From Streptomyces coryli (GTDB lineage Bacteria > Actinomycetota > Actinomycetes > Streptomycetales > Streptomycetaceae), in contig NZ_JAAKZV010000063.1 in assembly GCF_011044975.1 (NCBI RefSeq), positions 1 through 35,460 of the forward strand: a DNA stretch of 35,460 nucleotides. The letters are read 5' to 3'. Shown here one piece after another: positions 8,298 to 16,680 of the stretch. Numbering within the stretch: the stretch's first letter is position 1; every line of letters starts with the position of its first letter. The position numbers and the translations under genes are program-made. The notes beneath the pieces were generated by a model. It did not search any database. It had not been told where the DNA came from and saw only the letters and a list, made by a program, of their open reading frames with translations.

Positions 8298-8316
8298 GCG
8301 GGGTCGGGCTCCGGGG

Positions 8317-8973
8317 TCAGTAGCCGACGGTGAAGCGCCGCCCGCCGGTGAACCGCGGCCGCTCGATCTCGTCGAGCAGCGCGATCGCCGCGTCCTCGGC
8401 GCTGATGGACGACCGCCCGTCGGCGTCGACGAGCAGCTCGTCCGTGCCGGTCCGGAAGCGCCCGGTACGCTCCCCGGGCTCGAAGACCGCCGACGGGCTC
8501 AGGTAGGTCCAGTCGACCTCGGCACCGGCGGTACGGCACACCTCGTACTGCTCATTGGAGGCCTGCGCGAACTCCCGGTACTGCGGCGGCACGACGCTCG
8601 GATCGTCGATGGCGAGCCGCCCACCACTCCCCGGCACGACGAGACTCCCGGCCCCGCCGACCACCGTCAGCCGCACCCCGCTCCCGGCCAGCCCGGCGAG
8701 CACGGCCTTCATCACGACCGCCGCATCCTGCTCACGCCCGAACGCCGGCCGGGTCGCCTGCACAACCACGTCCTGCCCAGCAGCCAGCCGCGCCACGTCG
8801 CCGGGGTCGGAGGCATCGCCCGTACGAACCCGGACGCCCTCGCCGAGCCCGGCCAACCGGGCCGCATCGCGGCCCACCGCCGTGACCTCGTGCCCGCGGG
8901 CCCGGGCCTCGGCGACGATGCGGCTGCCGGACATCCCGGCGGCGCCGATGACTGCGATACGGAGCGGGGTCAT
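8317..8973 (-). CDS. NAD(P)H-binding protein, atypical SDR/NmrA-like
   Basis: 218 residues. The dinucleotide-binding loop GAAGMSG is at residues 10-16 after the beta strand RIAVI, followed by VTAVGRD at the end of beta 2. The classic YxxxK catalytic pair is not evident; the segment NEQYEVCRTAG is in its place. This matches the atypical SDR group (YwnB/NmrA-like), which acts as reductases or redox sensors in the cytosol. The ATG overlaps the TGA of the EamA transporter gene by 4 bp, so it is the second gene of that operon and should respond to the MarR repressor encoded divergently. Confidence 0.85.
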   Translation of the reverse strand: MTPLRIAVIGAAGMSGSRIVAEARARGHEVTAVGRDAARLAGLGEGVRVRTGDASDPGDVARLAAGQDVVVQATRPAFGREQDAAVVMKAVLAGLAGSGVRLTVVGGAGSLVVPGSGGRLAIDDPSVVPPQYREFAQASNEQYEVCRTAGAEVDWTYLSPSAVFEPGERTGRFRTGTDELLVDADGRSSISAEDAAIALLDEIERPRFTGGRRFTVGY

Positions 8974-9929
8974 GAGGTCCTCCTACGGGGGTTGAGCTGT
9001 GCGGCGGCGATGGAGACCATGGCGAGGGTGAAGCCGGTCAGTTGCAGCGGTGTCAGCGCCTCGCCGAGCACCGCCCACCCGAGCAGGGTGGCGACGGCGG
9101 GCGACAGCAGCGGCAGGAACGACAGTGCCGCGACCGGCAGCCGCTCCACACCGCGGAACCACATGGCGTACGCGAGCAGCGTGCCCACCCCGCCCAGCCA
9201 CAGATAGCCGCCGACGGCGGCACCGTCGAGCGCCGGCGGCGCGCCCTCGAAGGCCAGCGCGAGCGGCACCAGGAACAGCCCGCCGGCCGACAACTGCCAG
9301 CCGGTGAAGGCCAGCACCCCGACCCCCTCGGGCCGCCCCCACTTCTTGGTGAGCACCACACCGGAGGCCATGGCCGCCGTACCGCCAAGACCGGCGACGA
9401 TCCCCACCGCGTCGAGCACGAAGTTCCCGCGCAGCACCATCGCCGCCACACCCCCGGCACCCGCTATCGCCCACCCGAGCCGCCACCGGGTCGGCCGCTC
9501 CTGCAGCAGCATGAACGCGAGCCCGGCGACGGCCAGCGGCTGCACCGCGCCCAGGGTGGCGGCGACGCCGCCGGGCAGCCGGTACGCGGCGAGGAACAGC
9601 AGCGCGTTGAACGCCCCGATGTTGAGCACGCCCAGCACCGCCGCCCGCCCCCACCACCGGCGGCCGCGCGGCAGGACCCGGGTGAACGCCAGCAGGATCA
9701 GCCCCGCCGGCAGCGCCCGCAGCACCCCGGAGAACAGCGGCCGGTCCGGTGGCAGCCACTGCGAGGTGACCAGGTAGGTCGTCCCCCAGACCATCGGCGT
9801 CAGGGCGGTGACGGCGGTGAGCCCGAGGGTGTGCGGGCCGACGGCGGAGGCGCCCGAAGCCTTCCCCGAAGCCGCGGGACCCGTGGGAGCCGAAGGACCC
9901 GGAGCCGTACGCGTCTGCACTGCACTCAT
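8970..9929 (-). CDS. EamA/DMT-superfamily transporter
   Basis: 319 residues with about ten hydrophobic helices in two EamA repeats, after a hydrophilic Pro/Ala/Gly-rich leader of about 35 residues. The motif MVWGTTYLV in helix 1 and the ends of the repeats (LLQERPT; LLGWAVLGEAL) are typical of drug/metabolite exporters. It probably exports a small metabolite or toxic compound across the cytoplasmic membrane. The ATG at 9929 has GAGAGAAGG upstream. A good promoter (TTGACA-N17-TAGTCT) lies in the gap to the marR-like gene and is overlapped by palindromes, so repression by the divergent MarR protein is likely. The substrate is unknown. Confidence 0.9.
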   Translation of the reverse strand: MSAVQTRTAPGPSAPTGPAASGKASGASAVGPHTLGLTAVTALTPMVWGTTYLVTSQWLPPDRPLFSGVLRALPAGLILLAFTRVLPRGRRWWGRAAVLGVLNIGAFNALLFLAAYRLPGGVAATLGAVQPLAVAGLAFMLLQERPTRWRLGWAIAGAGGVAAMVLRGNFVLDAVGIVAGLGGTAAMASGVVLTKKWGRPEGVGVLAFTGWQLSAGGLFLVPLALAFEGAPPALDGAAVGGYLWLGGVGTLLAYAMWFRGVERLPVAALSFLPLLSPAVATLLGWAVLGEALTPLQLTGFTLAMVSIAAAQLNPRRRTS

Positions 9930-9947
9930 GATGTCGCGCCTTCTCTC

Positions 9948-9961
9948 AACATTGAAATGTT
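9948..9961. promoter_or_regulatory. Candidate MarR operator 1: AACATT-GA-AATGTT
   Basis: A perfect 6+6-bp inverted repeat with a 2-bp spacer, lying 18 bp before the EamA start and downstream of its -10 box. Confidence 0.55.
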
Positions 9962-9972
9962 CGACGCTGAGG

Positions 9973-10001
9973 AGACTACGACTCTGTTAGCTTGGTGTCA
10001 A
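9973..10001 (-). promoter_or_regulatory. Sigma-70-type promoter of the EamA operon
   Basis: Read on the minus strand, TTGACA (10001-9996) and TAGTCT (9978-9973) are 17 bp apart. The -35 hexamer lies inside the second palindrome. Confidence 0.65.
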
Positions 10002-10005
10002 ACAC
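9995..10005. promoter_or_regulatory. Candidate MarR operator 2: GTGT-CAA-ACAC
   Basis: A perfect 4+4-bp inverted repeat with a 3-bp spacer covering the -35 box of the EamA promoter. Just beyond it, TTCAACGCTGAG (10007-10018) repeats TTCGACGCTGAG (9960-9971) with one change. Confidence 0.5.
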
Positions 10006-10030
10006 TTCAACGCTGAGAGGTTGGGCAGTC

Positions 10031-10549
10031 ATGGCCGAGAGCGCCGAGCACGACAGCGTCGACCGGGTCCTCGCGCAGTGGAACGCCGAGCGCCCCGACA
10101 TCGACCCCGCCCCCATGGGCGTCATCGGCCGCATCTCCCGCGCCGCGGCCACCTTCGACAAGGCGCTGCGCGACAACTTCGCCAAGTACGGCCTGCAGCG
10201 CTGGGAGTTCGACATCATCGGCACCCTGCTGCGCTCGGGCCCGCCCTACCGGCTCACCGCCGGGCAGCTCACCGCCTCGACGATGGTGACCTCCGGCGCC
10301 ATCACCAACCGCATCGACCGCCTCGTCGACCGCGGCCTGGTCGACCGGGAGACCGACCCGGACAACCGCCGCCAGGTGCTGATCTCGCTCACCGCCGACG
10401 GCCGCAAGCTCGCCAATGAGGTGGTCGCGCACCACGCCACGTACGAGGCGGAGCTGCTGAGCCACCTCGACGCGGGCGAGCGCGACCAGCTCGCCGGGCT
10501 GCTGCGCAAGCTGCTCACCGGCCTCGGCGACACCACGCCCAAGGACTGA
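10031..10549 (+). CDS. MarR-family transcriptional regulator
   Basis: 172 residues. N- and C-terminal helices for dimerisation flank a winged helix-turn-helix (about 74-120). Its recognition region TMVTSGAITNRIDRLVDRG is followed by the wing DRETDPDNRRQVLISLT, a hallmark of MarR proteins. ATG 10031 is preceded by GAGAGG (10015-10020). The gene is divergent from the EamA/NAD(P)-binding operon with a 101-bp gap that holds two palindromes and a near-identical 12-bp direct repeat. The usual arrangement is repression of both transcripts, relieved by a ligand that the transporter exports. The ligand is not predictable. Confidence 0.92.
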   Translation: MAESAEHDSVDRVLAQWNAERPDIDPAPMGVIGRISRAAATFDKALRDNFAKYGLQRWEFDIIGTLLRSGPPYRLTAGQLTASTMVTSGAITNRIDRLVDRGLVDRETDPDNRRQVLISLTADGRKLANEVVAHHATYEAELLSHLDAGERDQLAGLLRKLLTGLGDTTPKD

Positions 10550-10604
10550 CGCCGCGCCCAAGCCCTGACGCCGCGCCCAAGGACCGACGCCGCACCCAAG
10601 GACC
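10529..10604. repeat. 19-bp tandem repeat, four copies, spanning the end of the marR-like gene
   Basis: Units start at 10529, 10548, 10567 and 10586 and follow the pattern GACGCCGCGCCCAAGGACC with one to four changes each. The first unit is coding (the last residues of the MarR protein), and its stop codon sits at the first junction (10547-10549). Confidence 0.85.
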
Positions 10605-10608
10605 GACG

Positions 10609-11196
10609 TCAGCCGAGCAGGGTCTCCACCCGCCCCCGGAACTTCGCCATGTCGAAGGACGGGTCGATCTTCTGGTCGGTCCACTCCTTGTGGCCGATAA
10701 CCGACTTCTGCGTCCACCCGTGCGCCCGGCAGATCGCCGTGGCCCAGCGGGCGGCGGCGTCCAACTGGGCCTCCGGCCACGGGTCCTCGCCGTCGCCGAG
10801 GTTGATCAGCTCGATGCCGTAGAAGCGGACGTTGCCGTCGGTGTCCGAGTCGTTCGGCCGCGGCAGGTCGCGCTCGGCGATGACCGCGCGCAGCACGTCG
10901 CCGTCGCCGCGCCCGGCATGGTTGGCGCGGCCGTGGCCGACCATGAACAGCCGGCCGTCCTTGGCGCCCACCGTGTGGCACAGCGGGCCCGGCAGCGTGG
11001 AATGCCCCTCGTAGCAGAGCTCGACGGAGGCGTCGGTGCCGGAGGTGACGGTGTGGTGGATCATGACGCCGTTGACCGGCCCCCAATCCCCCTTGTGATT
11101 CCGGTTGTGCGTCCGCCACGAACGGAACTCGACGACCTCACAACCCTCGCCCTCGAGCGCGGCCAGCATGCGCGCTGCGGTCAGTGGCTTGGCCAT
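10609..11196 (-). CDS. N-acetylmuramoyl-L-alanine amidase (Amidase_2/PGRP fold)
   Basis: 195 residues. It should cleave the amide between N-acetylmuramic acid and L-alanine in peptidoglycan. Zinc ligands are visible: H47 or H48 in VMIHHTVTSG and H169 in VIGHKEWTDQKIDPSF, with D178 in the third-ligand position and K175 nearby. The middle part (LCHTVGAKDGRLFMVGHGRANHAG) has the PGRP-like fold pattern. There is no signal peptide and no cell-wall binding domain, so it is either exported in a non-classical way, used as a lysin or active on internal muropeptides. ATG 11196 has GGGGGA upstream. It converges on the marR-like gene across the tandem repeat. Confidence 0.88.
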   Translation of the reverse strand: MAKPLTAARMLAALEGEGCEVVEFRSWRTHNRNHKGDWGPVNGVMIHHTVTSGTDASVELCYEGHSTLPGPLCHTVGAKDGRLFMVGHGRANHAGRGDGDVLRAVIAERDLPRPNDSDTDGNVRFYGIELINLGDGEDPWPEAQLDAAARWATAICRAHGWTQKSVIGHKEWTDQKIDPSFDMAKFRGRVETLLG

Positions 11197-11294
11197 ACGG
11201 ATCCCCCTGGGTCGCTGGAACAGCTGTCGTAAGGGGGAACGAGCGAACACCCGCCCGGTGACGCAGGATTTCGGCCACCGCGGCCACCGCGGCC

Positions 11295-11507
11295 CTACGC
11301 CGCCCACTGATGCGGACTGGCGCCCCGCCACTCGATGAGATGCGGATCGTCGAGCGACATGTCCGCGTCCTCGAGCCCGGCGCGCCGCAGGAACTCCACC
11401 AGATCCCGGTCGTCGTGCGCCAGCCCCAGGATCTGCCCGCGCACGGTGACCCGCCGCCCGCCGGAGGGCGACGGCGGATGCACGATGATGGGCGCCTGCC
11501 AGGCCAT
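11295..11507 (-). CDS. Small conserved Streptomyces protein (70 aa)
   Basis: The 70-residue product begins MAWQAPIIVHPPSPSGGRR and ends LIEWRGASPHQWAA. The two-part layout, a beta hairpin with VTVRGQILGLA and a helix DLVEFLRRAGL followed by a DDPHLIEWRG tail, recurs in short Streptomyces proteins that I remember as hypotheticals. It has normal codon bias. There is no signal peptide. The start ATG 11507 has no Shine-Dalgarno; CACTCT lies 6 nt upstream and could be a poor -10 box of a leaderless transcript. An in-frame TTG at 11522 is the alternative. Function is unknown. Confidence 0.7.
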   Translation of the reverse strand: MAWQAPIIVHPPSPSGGRRVTVRGQILGLAHDDRDLVEFLRRAGLEDADMSLDDPHLIEWRGASPHQWAA

Positions 11508-11561
11508 GAGACCAGAGTGCAATGAACGGCCCCGCGCCGCGAGTCGTAGCCACTGAAGCGA

Positions 11562-12806
11562 CTAAACCCGCCGCGCCACCAGCGCCGCCCGCAGGACCGC
11601 CAGATCGCTCGCGCTCCCCGCCGAGAGCCCGGTCAGCGCCGCCACCCGCCGCAGCCGGTAATCCACCGTGTTCGGGTGCACGTGCAGCGCCTCCGCCGCC
11701 ACCCGCCGGTCCTGGCCGCAGCGCACGTACTCCTCCACCGTCGCCAGCAGCTCCGGCCGCCCGTCCAGGGGCTCCAGCAGCGCCGCCAGCTGCGGCAGCG
11801 CCGCGCTGGGGCGGGTCAGCTGGTATTCGAGCAGCACGTCCGACAGCCGGTAGAGGCCGGGCGGGCGGCCGGTGCGCCGGGCGAGCGCGACCACCTCGCC
11901 GGTACGGGCCACGGCCTCCGGCACCCCGCCGGGCGCGGCCACCTCCGCCGCCGCGTACAGCTCCGCCCCGGCGGCGTCCGCGGCCTGCCGTACCGTCGCG
12001 CACAGCTCGGGCCACATCTCCACGGCGCCACTGTCCTGCGGCGGCGCGTCCGGCGGCACCGGCAGCAGCGCCGTACCGCCGCGGGCGTCCAGCGCGGTGA
12101 GCGCCGGCTCGCCCGCGTACGCGTTCAGCACCTCCCGTACCCGCCGCAGCTTGCGCCGGGCCGCGATGGCGGCGCGCGGCCCGGTGCCGTCCTCGTCCGG
12201 GTGCGGGCCGAGGGCCAGGGCCAGCACGGCGTACGCGGCCGCCGGGCGCATGCCGAAACCCGCGGGCCGGCCGCCCGGCGGAATCTCACCCGCGAGCAGC
12301 GCCGCCAGCAGCGCGTGCCGCCCGCCGTGGTCCTCGGCGTCCAGCACCTGCCGGGCGTCCAGGTACGCCCCGCTCACCGCCGAGGTCAGCCGCCGCTGCA
12401 GGTCGAGGGTGAGCGCGAACAGCTCCTGCAGATCGGTCAGATCACCGGGCCCCGCGCCCTCGGCGATGACCTCCCACGCCATCGCCGCACCCAAGTGATA
12501 CGCCGTCAGGATCGAATCCAGCGGCACGCCCTCCTCGGCGCGCTGCCCCGCCGACTCGCGCTGCCGCTCCAGCTCGGCGTCATCCGGCGGCCTGCGCCGC
12601 TCGATCACATCGGCGAAGAGCCGCAGCGTGCGCTGCACGATGTCGGCGATGTCGCCGTCGAGTTCCTCGCCCGGCAGTTGCGCGTACACCGGGAGCTCGG
12701 TGCGCAGCCGCGTGGTGACGCGCCGCGAGAGCGCCGGCACCCCCGCGCGCAGGCGTGGGCCCACGGGCCGGCCGGCAACGCGCAGGGGGGCTTTGTCACG
12801 CGTCAC
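11562..12806 (-). CDS. PucR-family helix-turn-helix regulator (CdaR-like)
   Basis: 414 residues if GTG 12806 is the start. The order is an all-helical N-terminal domain like RsbRD_N (about 30-170, with YHLGAAMAWEVIAEGAG), a GGDEF-like central domain (about 180-330) and a C-terminal HTH_30 with ATVEEYVRCGQDRRVAAEAL then HPNTVDYRLRRVAALTG. This layout is common in actinobacterial PucR/CdaR-type regulators. The start is uncertain: GTG codons at 12812, 12809 and 12806 cluster behind a G-rich stretch, and the reading frame is open much further upstream. It is divergent from the secreted lipase gene with about 100 bp between, so the lipase is a plausible target. Confidence 0.88.
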   Translation of the reverse strand: MTRDKAPLRVAGRPVGPRLRAGVPALSRRVTTRLRTELPVYAQLPGEELDGDIADIVQRTLRLFADVIERRRPPDDAELERQRESAGQRAEEGVPLDSILTAYHLGAAMAWEVIAEGAGPGDLTDLQELFALTLDLQRRLTSAVSGAYLDARQVLDAEDHGGRHALLAALLAGEIPPGGRPAGFGMRPAAAYAVLALALGPHPDEDGTGPRAAIAARRKLRRVREVLNAYAGEPALTALDARGGTALLPVPPDAPPQDSGAVEMWPELCATVRQAADAAGAELYAAAEVAAPGGVPEAVARTGEVVALARRTGRPPGLYRLSDVLLEYQLTRPSAALPQLAALLEPLDGRPELLATVEEYVRCGQDRRVAAEALHVHPNTVDYRLRRVAALTGLSAGSASDLAVLRAALVARRV

Positions 12807-12906
12807 AACCACCCCCGGAGAAGTCTGCGTTACCGACCAGTTAAACAGCTCCCGTTCCCTCTGCATCATGTCCGCGACAACATTCCCGAGCCACCCGGGA
12901 GCCGCC

Positions 12907-13791
12907 GTGCAGACTTCAGACCGCCTCCGCCGCGCCGCCACCGCTTTGGGCGCCGCCGCCCTCGCCGCAGCCACCCTCCTCACCCTGTCCGCCGCCCCGG
13001 CCCACGCCGCGGACGACGCGGCGGCCGGCGAGGTGTACGTGGCCCTCGGTGACTCCATGGCCTCGGGCCCGCTGATCCCCACCCCCACGGGCCCGCTCGC
13101 CTGCGGCCGCTCCACCCACAACTACCCGCACACCCTGGCCGCCCGCCTCAATGTGGCGACCTTCCGCGACGTCACCTGCAGCGGCGCCGACACCACCGAC
13201 ATGACCAACCCGCAGAAGCTCTCCCTCGGCGGCGTCGCCGCGGGCGAGGCGCCACCGCAGTTCAACGCGCTGACGGCCGACACCACCCTGGTCACGCTCA
13301 CCATCGGCGGCAACGACGTCGGCCTCGTCGGCGTCGCCCAGGACTGCATGACGGTCAACCCGTTCGCCACCCCGTGCAAGGGCGAGTTCGCCGCCGAGGT
13401 GCAGCGCAAGACCGCCGAGCTGGGCCCGAAGCTCGCCGCCGTCCTCGACGGCATCCACGCCCGCGCGCCCAAGGCGCGGGTGCTGGTGACCGGTTACGGC
13501 GCCTACATCAAGCCCGGCGGCTGCTTCCCGCTGCAGCCGGTGCTCAACTCCGACGCCGACTTCCTGCAGGGCAGCGTGGACGCGATGAGCGCGGTGATCG
13601 CCCAGCAGGCGAAGGCGCACAACGCGAGCTACGTGGACGTGAAGACCCCGAGTGCGGGCCACGACGCCTGCGCGGCGCCGGACAAGCGCTGGCTGGAGGG
13701 CTACGTACCGACGTCACTGGCCGCGCCGCTGCACCCGAACCGCCGGGGCGAGGAGGCGTACGCGGGGATCATCGCCGGACAGCTGGGGTAA
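12907..13791 (+). CDS. Secreted SGNH/GDSL-family lipase or esterase
   Basis: 294 residues from GTG 12907, supported by GGGAG at about 12897-12901; an ATG at 12868 in frame has no ribosome site. A Sec-type signal peptide ends with the cleavage site AHA|AD (about residue 34). Catalytic S50 lies in ALGDSMASG, block III N136 in TIGGNDVG and H276 in PLHPNRRGEEAY. The Asp usually three residues before the His is not there (LAAPLH), so this may be a Ser-His dyad enzyme as in the Streptomyces scabies esterase type. Six Cys residues in the mature part can form disulfides outside the cell. It probably hydrolyses acyl esters. A divergent PucR-type regulator lies next to it. Confidence 0.92.
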   Translation: MQTSDRLRRAATALGAAALAAATLLTLSAAPAHAADDAAAGEVYVALGDSMASGPLIPTPTGPLACGRSTHNYPHTLAARLNVATFRDVTCSGADTTDMTNPQKLSLGGVAAGEAPPQFNALTADTTLVTLTIGGNDVGLVGVAQDCMTVNPFATPCKGEFAAEVQRKTAELGPKLAAVLDGIHARAPKARVLVTGYGAYIKPGGCFPLQPVLNSDADFLQGSVDAMSAVIAQQAKAHNASYVDVKTPSAGHDACAAPDKRWLEGYVPTSLAAPLHPNRRGEEAYAGIIAGQLG

Positions 13792-13814
13792 CTCCCTCAT
13801 CCGTTCGGCCCAGC

Positions 13815-13855
13815 GCGCGGACCCGCGGAACGTATCTCCGACCGCCGGTCCGCGC
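13815..13855 (+). terminator. Possible terminator after the lipase gene
   Basis: A 9-bp inverted repeat, GCGCGGACC and GGTCCGCGC, with a 23-nt loop. The long loop makes the call weak. Confidence 0.35.
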
Positions 13856-13938
13856 CCGATTCTCCTCGCGTGCCCCCGCGCTCCGGCCATCCTGCTGACG
13901 CGCGTGTGCGAATGAAGCCGCGGGGCTATTGAACCTCC

Positions 13939-14378
13939 ATGCACCACAGCAACGGCGAACGCACCCCCGAGGAGAGCGGGACCACGGCGACCCCGCACGG
14001 CCTGCTGCGCAGAATGGGCGAGCAACTGGCAGGCCTCACCGACACCGTGGACGACCTCACCCGGCTGCTCGCCGACGACGACCACCCGGCCGTCCCCGCG
14101 CAGCGGGCAACACCCGATGCGGGCGCCGCCCCGTCCCTCCTCGACCGGCTCACCGCCCGCGAGAGCGAGGTGGCGGAGCTGCTGTCCGCCGGCCTCACCA
14201 ACCGCCGGATCGCCCGCACCCTGTCCATCTCCGAGCCCACGGTGAAGAACCACCTGCACGCCATCTACCTCAAGCTCGGCGTGACCGACCGCGGCCGCGC
14301 CATCTCCGTGCTGCTCGGCGGCCCTTCCGGTACGGGCCTGGGCTGCTGCTCGTGCCGCGCCCCCGACGAACCGCGCGG

Positions 14379-14382
<4 letters not shown>
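13939..14382 (+). CDS. Orphan LuxR-type DNA-binding protein
   Basis: 147 residues. A LuxR/NarL helix-turn-helix covers about 68-125 ([20 protein letters not shown], then [18 protein letters not shown]). The N-terminal 65 residues are not a receiver domain; they contain a short helix-forming part ([22 protein letters not shown]) that could dimerise. The C-terminal tail has three Cys in GCCSCRAP, unusual for this family, possibly a metal or redox site. No partner kinase is adjacent. ATG 13939 has a poor ribosome site. Its TAG overlaps the TAG of the convergent Nudix gene in a shared CTAG. Confidence 0.83.
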
Positions 14383-14789
<407 letters not shown>

Positions 14790-14796
14790 GGCCGGC

Positions 14797-14802
14797 AGCC
14801 TA
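14797..14802 (-). promoter_or_regulatory. Candidate -10 box (TAGGCT) of the Nudix gene
   Basis: TAGGCT on the minus strand ends 7 nt before ATG 14789; no ribosome-binding site is visible. Confidence 0.45.
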
Positions 14803-14816
14803 GATCAGCGGACCGA

Positions 14817-16292
14817 CTAGCCCTGCCGCCGCCACCGGCCGGTGATGGCGACCATGATCCCCGGATCCTGGATGTTCGCGAACAGCGTCTTCCCATCCGG
14901 GGAGAAGACGACGCCGGTGAACTCGCTGTACTCCGGCTCGGCTTCGGTCCCGATGTTCAGGTCGTTGCGGGCGATCGGGTATGTACGCCCGTCGTCCGTC
15001 GCACCGAAGAGGTGCTGGATGCCGTCGCCGTCCTCGGCGATCAGCAGCCCGCCGTACGGCGACACGGTGATGTTGTCCGGGCCGTCGAAGGCGCCGTCCT
15101 TCGACGGGTCGGCGTTGACCTCGAGCCGCACCTTCAGGGTGAGGGTGCGGCGGGACGGGCTGTAGAACCAGACCTGGCCGTCGTGCGGGACCGGGCTGTC
15201 CTCGTCACGGGCGTAGGAGGTGACGAGGTACGCGCCGCCGTCGCCCCACCACATGCCCTCCAGCTTCCGGGCCCGGGTGACCTCGCCGGCGTCGAACTGC
15301 TCGCGGACCGAGGTCTCGCGCGCGTCCCGGTCGGGGACGTCGACCCAGTCGACGCCGTAGACGATGCCGGTCTTGGTGGCCCGGGACAGGTCGTCGACGA
15401 ACTTGCCGCCGGAGTCGAAGCACTTGGGCGCCTGCAATGTGCCCGCGTCGTCGGCGAGCTTCGCCAGCTTGCCGCGGCCGTGCTCGAAGCCCTTCGGCGG
15501 GGTCCAGCGGTAGAAGAGGCCGTTGGGCTCGTCGGCGTCTTCCGTCAGATACGCGTGGCCGCGCCTGGGGTCGATGACGACGGCCTCGTGGGCGTAGCGG
15601 CCGAAGGCCTTGATCGGCTTCGGGTCCTGGTTGGCGCGGGCGTCGTGCGGGTCGACCTCGAAGACGTAGCCGTGGTCCTTGGTCATCCCCTCCTCGCCGG
15701 CCTTGGCCTCGGTCTCCTCGCAGGTCAGCCAGGTACCCCAAGGGGTCGAGCCGCCCGCGCAGTTGGTGGCGGTGCCGGCGATGCCGACCCACTCGGCGAC
15801 CGGCTCGCCCTGCTTGGACACCTCGACGACGGTGCAGCCGCCGGCCGCGGCCGGGTCGTAGACGAGGCCCTTGACGTGCGGGACCGGGGCCTTGGCCTCG
15901 GACAGCGGGTCGCCGATCTCGTGGTTGTTGACCAGGAGGGTGGATCCGCGGGAGCCGGCGAAGGTGGCGGTTCCGTCGTGGTTGGACGGCGTGGTCTCGC
16001 CGGTCTCGAGCTTGGTGGTGCCCGTCCGGGTGATGATGCGGTAGCTGAACCCGGCCGGCAGGGCGAGGATGCCGTCGGGGTCGGGCTGCAGCGGGCCGTA
16101 GCCGAGCGCGGTGCCGCCCTGGCCGTCCGCGCCGTTCGCGCCGTCCGTGGCGTCATCGCCGGACGCGTCGGAGCCGGACTCGCCGCCGAGGGCGCCGGGG
16201 GCCGTGGCCAGGACGCCGACCGTGCCGACGAGGGCGACGCCCGCTCCCGTATAGGCCGAGCGCTCCACAAATTTTCTCCGGGAAATCGACAT
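14817..16292 (-). CDS. Tat-exported PhoX-family protein (DUF839), second copy
   Basis: 491 residues from ATG 16292 (GGGAG about 10 nt upstream; a GTG at 16301 is the alternative). The Tat signal SRRKFVERSAYTGAG starts at residue 4, and an Asp/Ser/Gly-rich linker follows (about 37-60). The family blocks NNHEIGD (122-128) and NCAGGSTPWGT with C178 and EE at 192-193 are intact. It is 200 residues shorter than the PhoX protein encoded at 3704 and lacks that protein's long Cys-rich leader, so the two represent separate subfamilies. It should act outside the membrane as a Ca/Fe-dependent phosphatase. No good PHO box precedes it; an 11-bp-spaced pair at 16311-16332 is a poor match. Confidence 0.88.
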   Translation of the reverse strand: MSISRRKFVERSAYTGAGVALVGTVGVLATAPGALGGESGSDASGDDATDGANGADGQGGTALGYGPLQPDPDGILALPAGFSYRIITRTGTTKLETGETTPSNHDGTATFAGSRGSTLLVNNHEIGDPLSEAKAPVPHVKGLVYDPAAAGGCTVVEVSKQGEPVAEWVGIAGTATNCAGGSTPWGTWLTCEETEAKAGEEGMTKDHGYVFEVDPHDARANQDPKPIKAFGRYAHEAVVIDPRRGHAYLTEDADEPNGLFYRWTPPKGFEHGRGKLAKLADDAGTLQAPKCFDSGGKFVDDLSRATKTGIVYGVDWVDVPDRDARETSVREQFDAGEVTRARKLEGMWWGDGGAYLVTSYARDEDSPVPHDGQVWFYSPSRRTLTLKVRLEVNADPSKDGAFDGPDNITVSPYGGLLIAEDGDGIQHLFGATDDGRTYPIARNDLNIGTEAEPEYSEFTGVVFSPDGKTLFANIQDPGIMVAITGRWRRQG

Positions 16293-16680
16293 GCGGCACA
16301 CGCTCCCGCTCGCGGGGAAACGCCAGTTGAACGGGGTGCGACATCACGGCGGGCCTTTACGCGCAGGTACGAATCTTGCACAAACAAGGTCAACAGGCGA
16401 TCAAATCGGCCAAAAGCAAGATTTACCGCAGAACACCTTGACCGGCCCGCAACCCCGCAATAGACAGTTACCTACCTGCATCACCCATGGAGAAGGCGCC
16501 GCCCGCAAGCGCCGCGCGAATGTGGCCACCCGCGCGGACCGCGGCCCGCAGCCGACTCCCCCACGTCGGCCCCGGACCAGGGCCGGACGTATTGAACACA
16601 CTTCGTGAACGTGGTCCCGCGCGGCCGCGCAATTGCCCATGCCGTGCGTGACCTGCGATTCAGGGAAGAGGTGGTCTGGC
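16293..16680. other. 388-bp divergent intergenic region
   Basis: This is the largest gap in the window and lies between the second PhoX-like gene and the protease operon. The part at 16370-16470 is less GC-rich than its surroundings. For the minus strand, TTGACC (16393-16388) could be a -35 box. For the plus strand, TGAAC occurs at 16593 and 16606, 13 bp apart, near a possible -35 TTGAAC. No convincing reading frame, tRNA or known riboswitch is visible. Confidence 0.6.

Noticed and set aside
12868-12906. Earlier ATG start for the secreted lipase
   Set aside because: No ribosome site precedes it, whereas GTG 12907 has GGGAG at good distance and gives a normal signal peptide.
16311-16332. Possible PHO box before the second PhoX gene
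   Set aside because: Each unit differs from the consensus at two positions and the site is only 18 bp from the start codon, so I do not annotate it.
16593-16610. Repeated TGAAC in the divergent gap
   Set aside because: The spacing is 13 bp, not 11, so it does not fit a PHO box; it could be chance.
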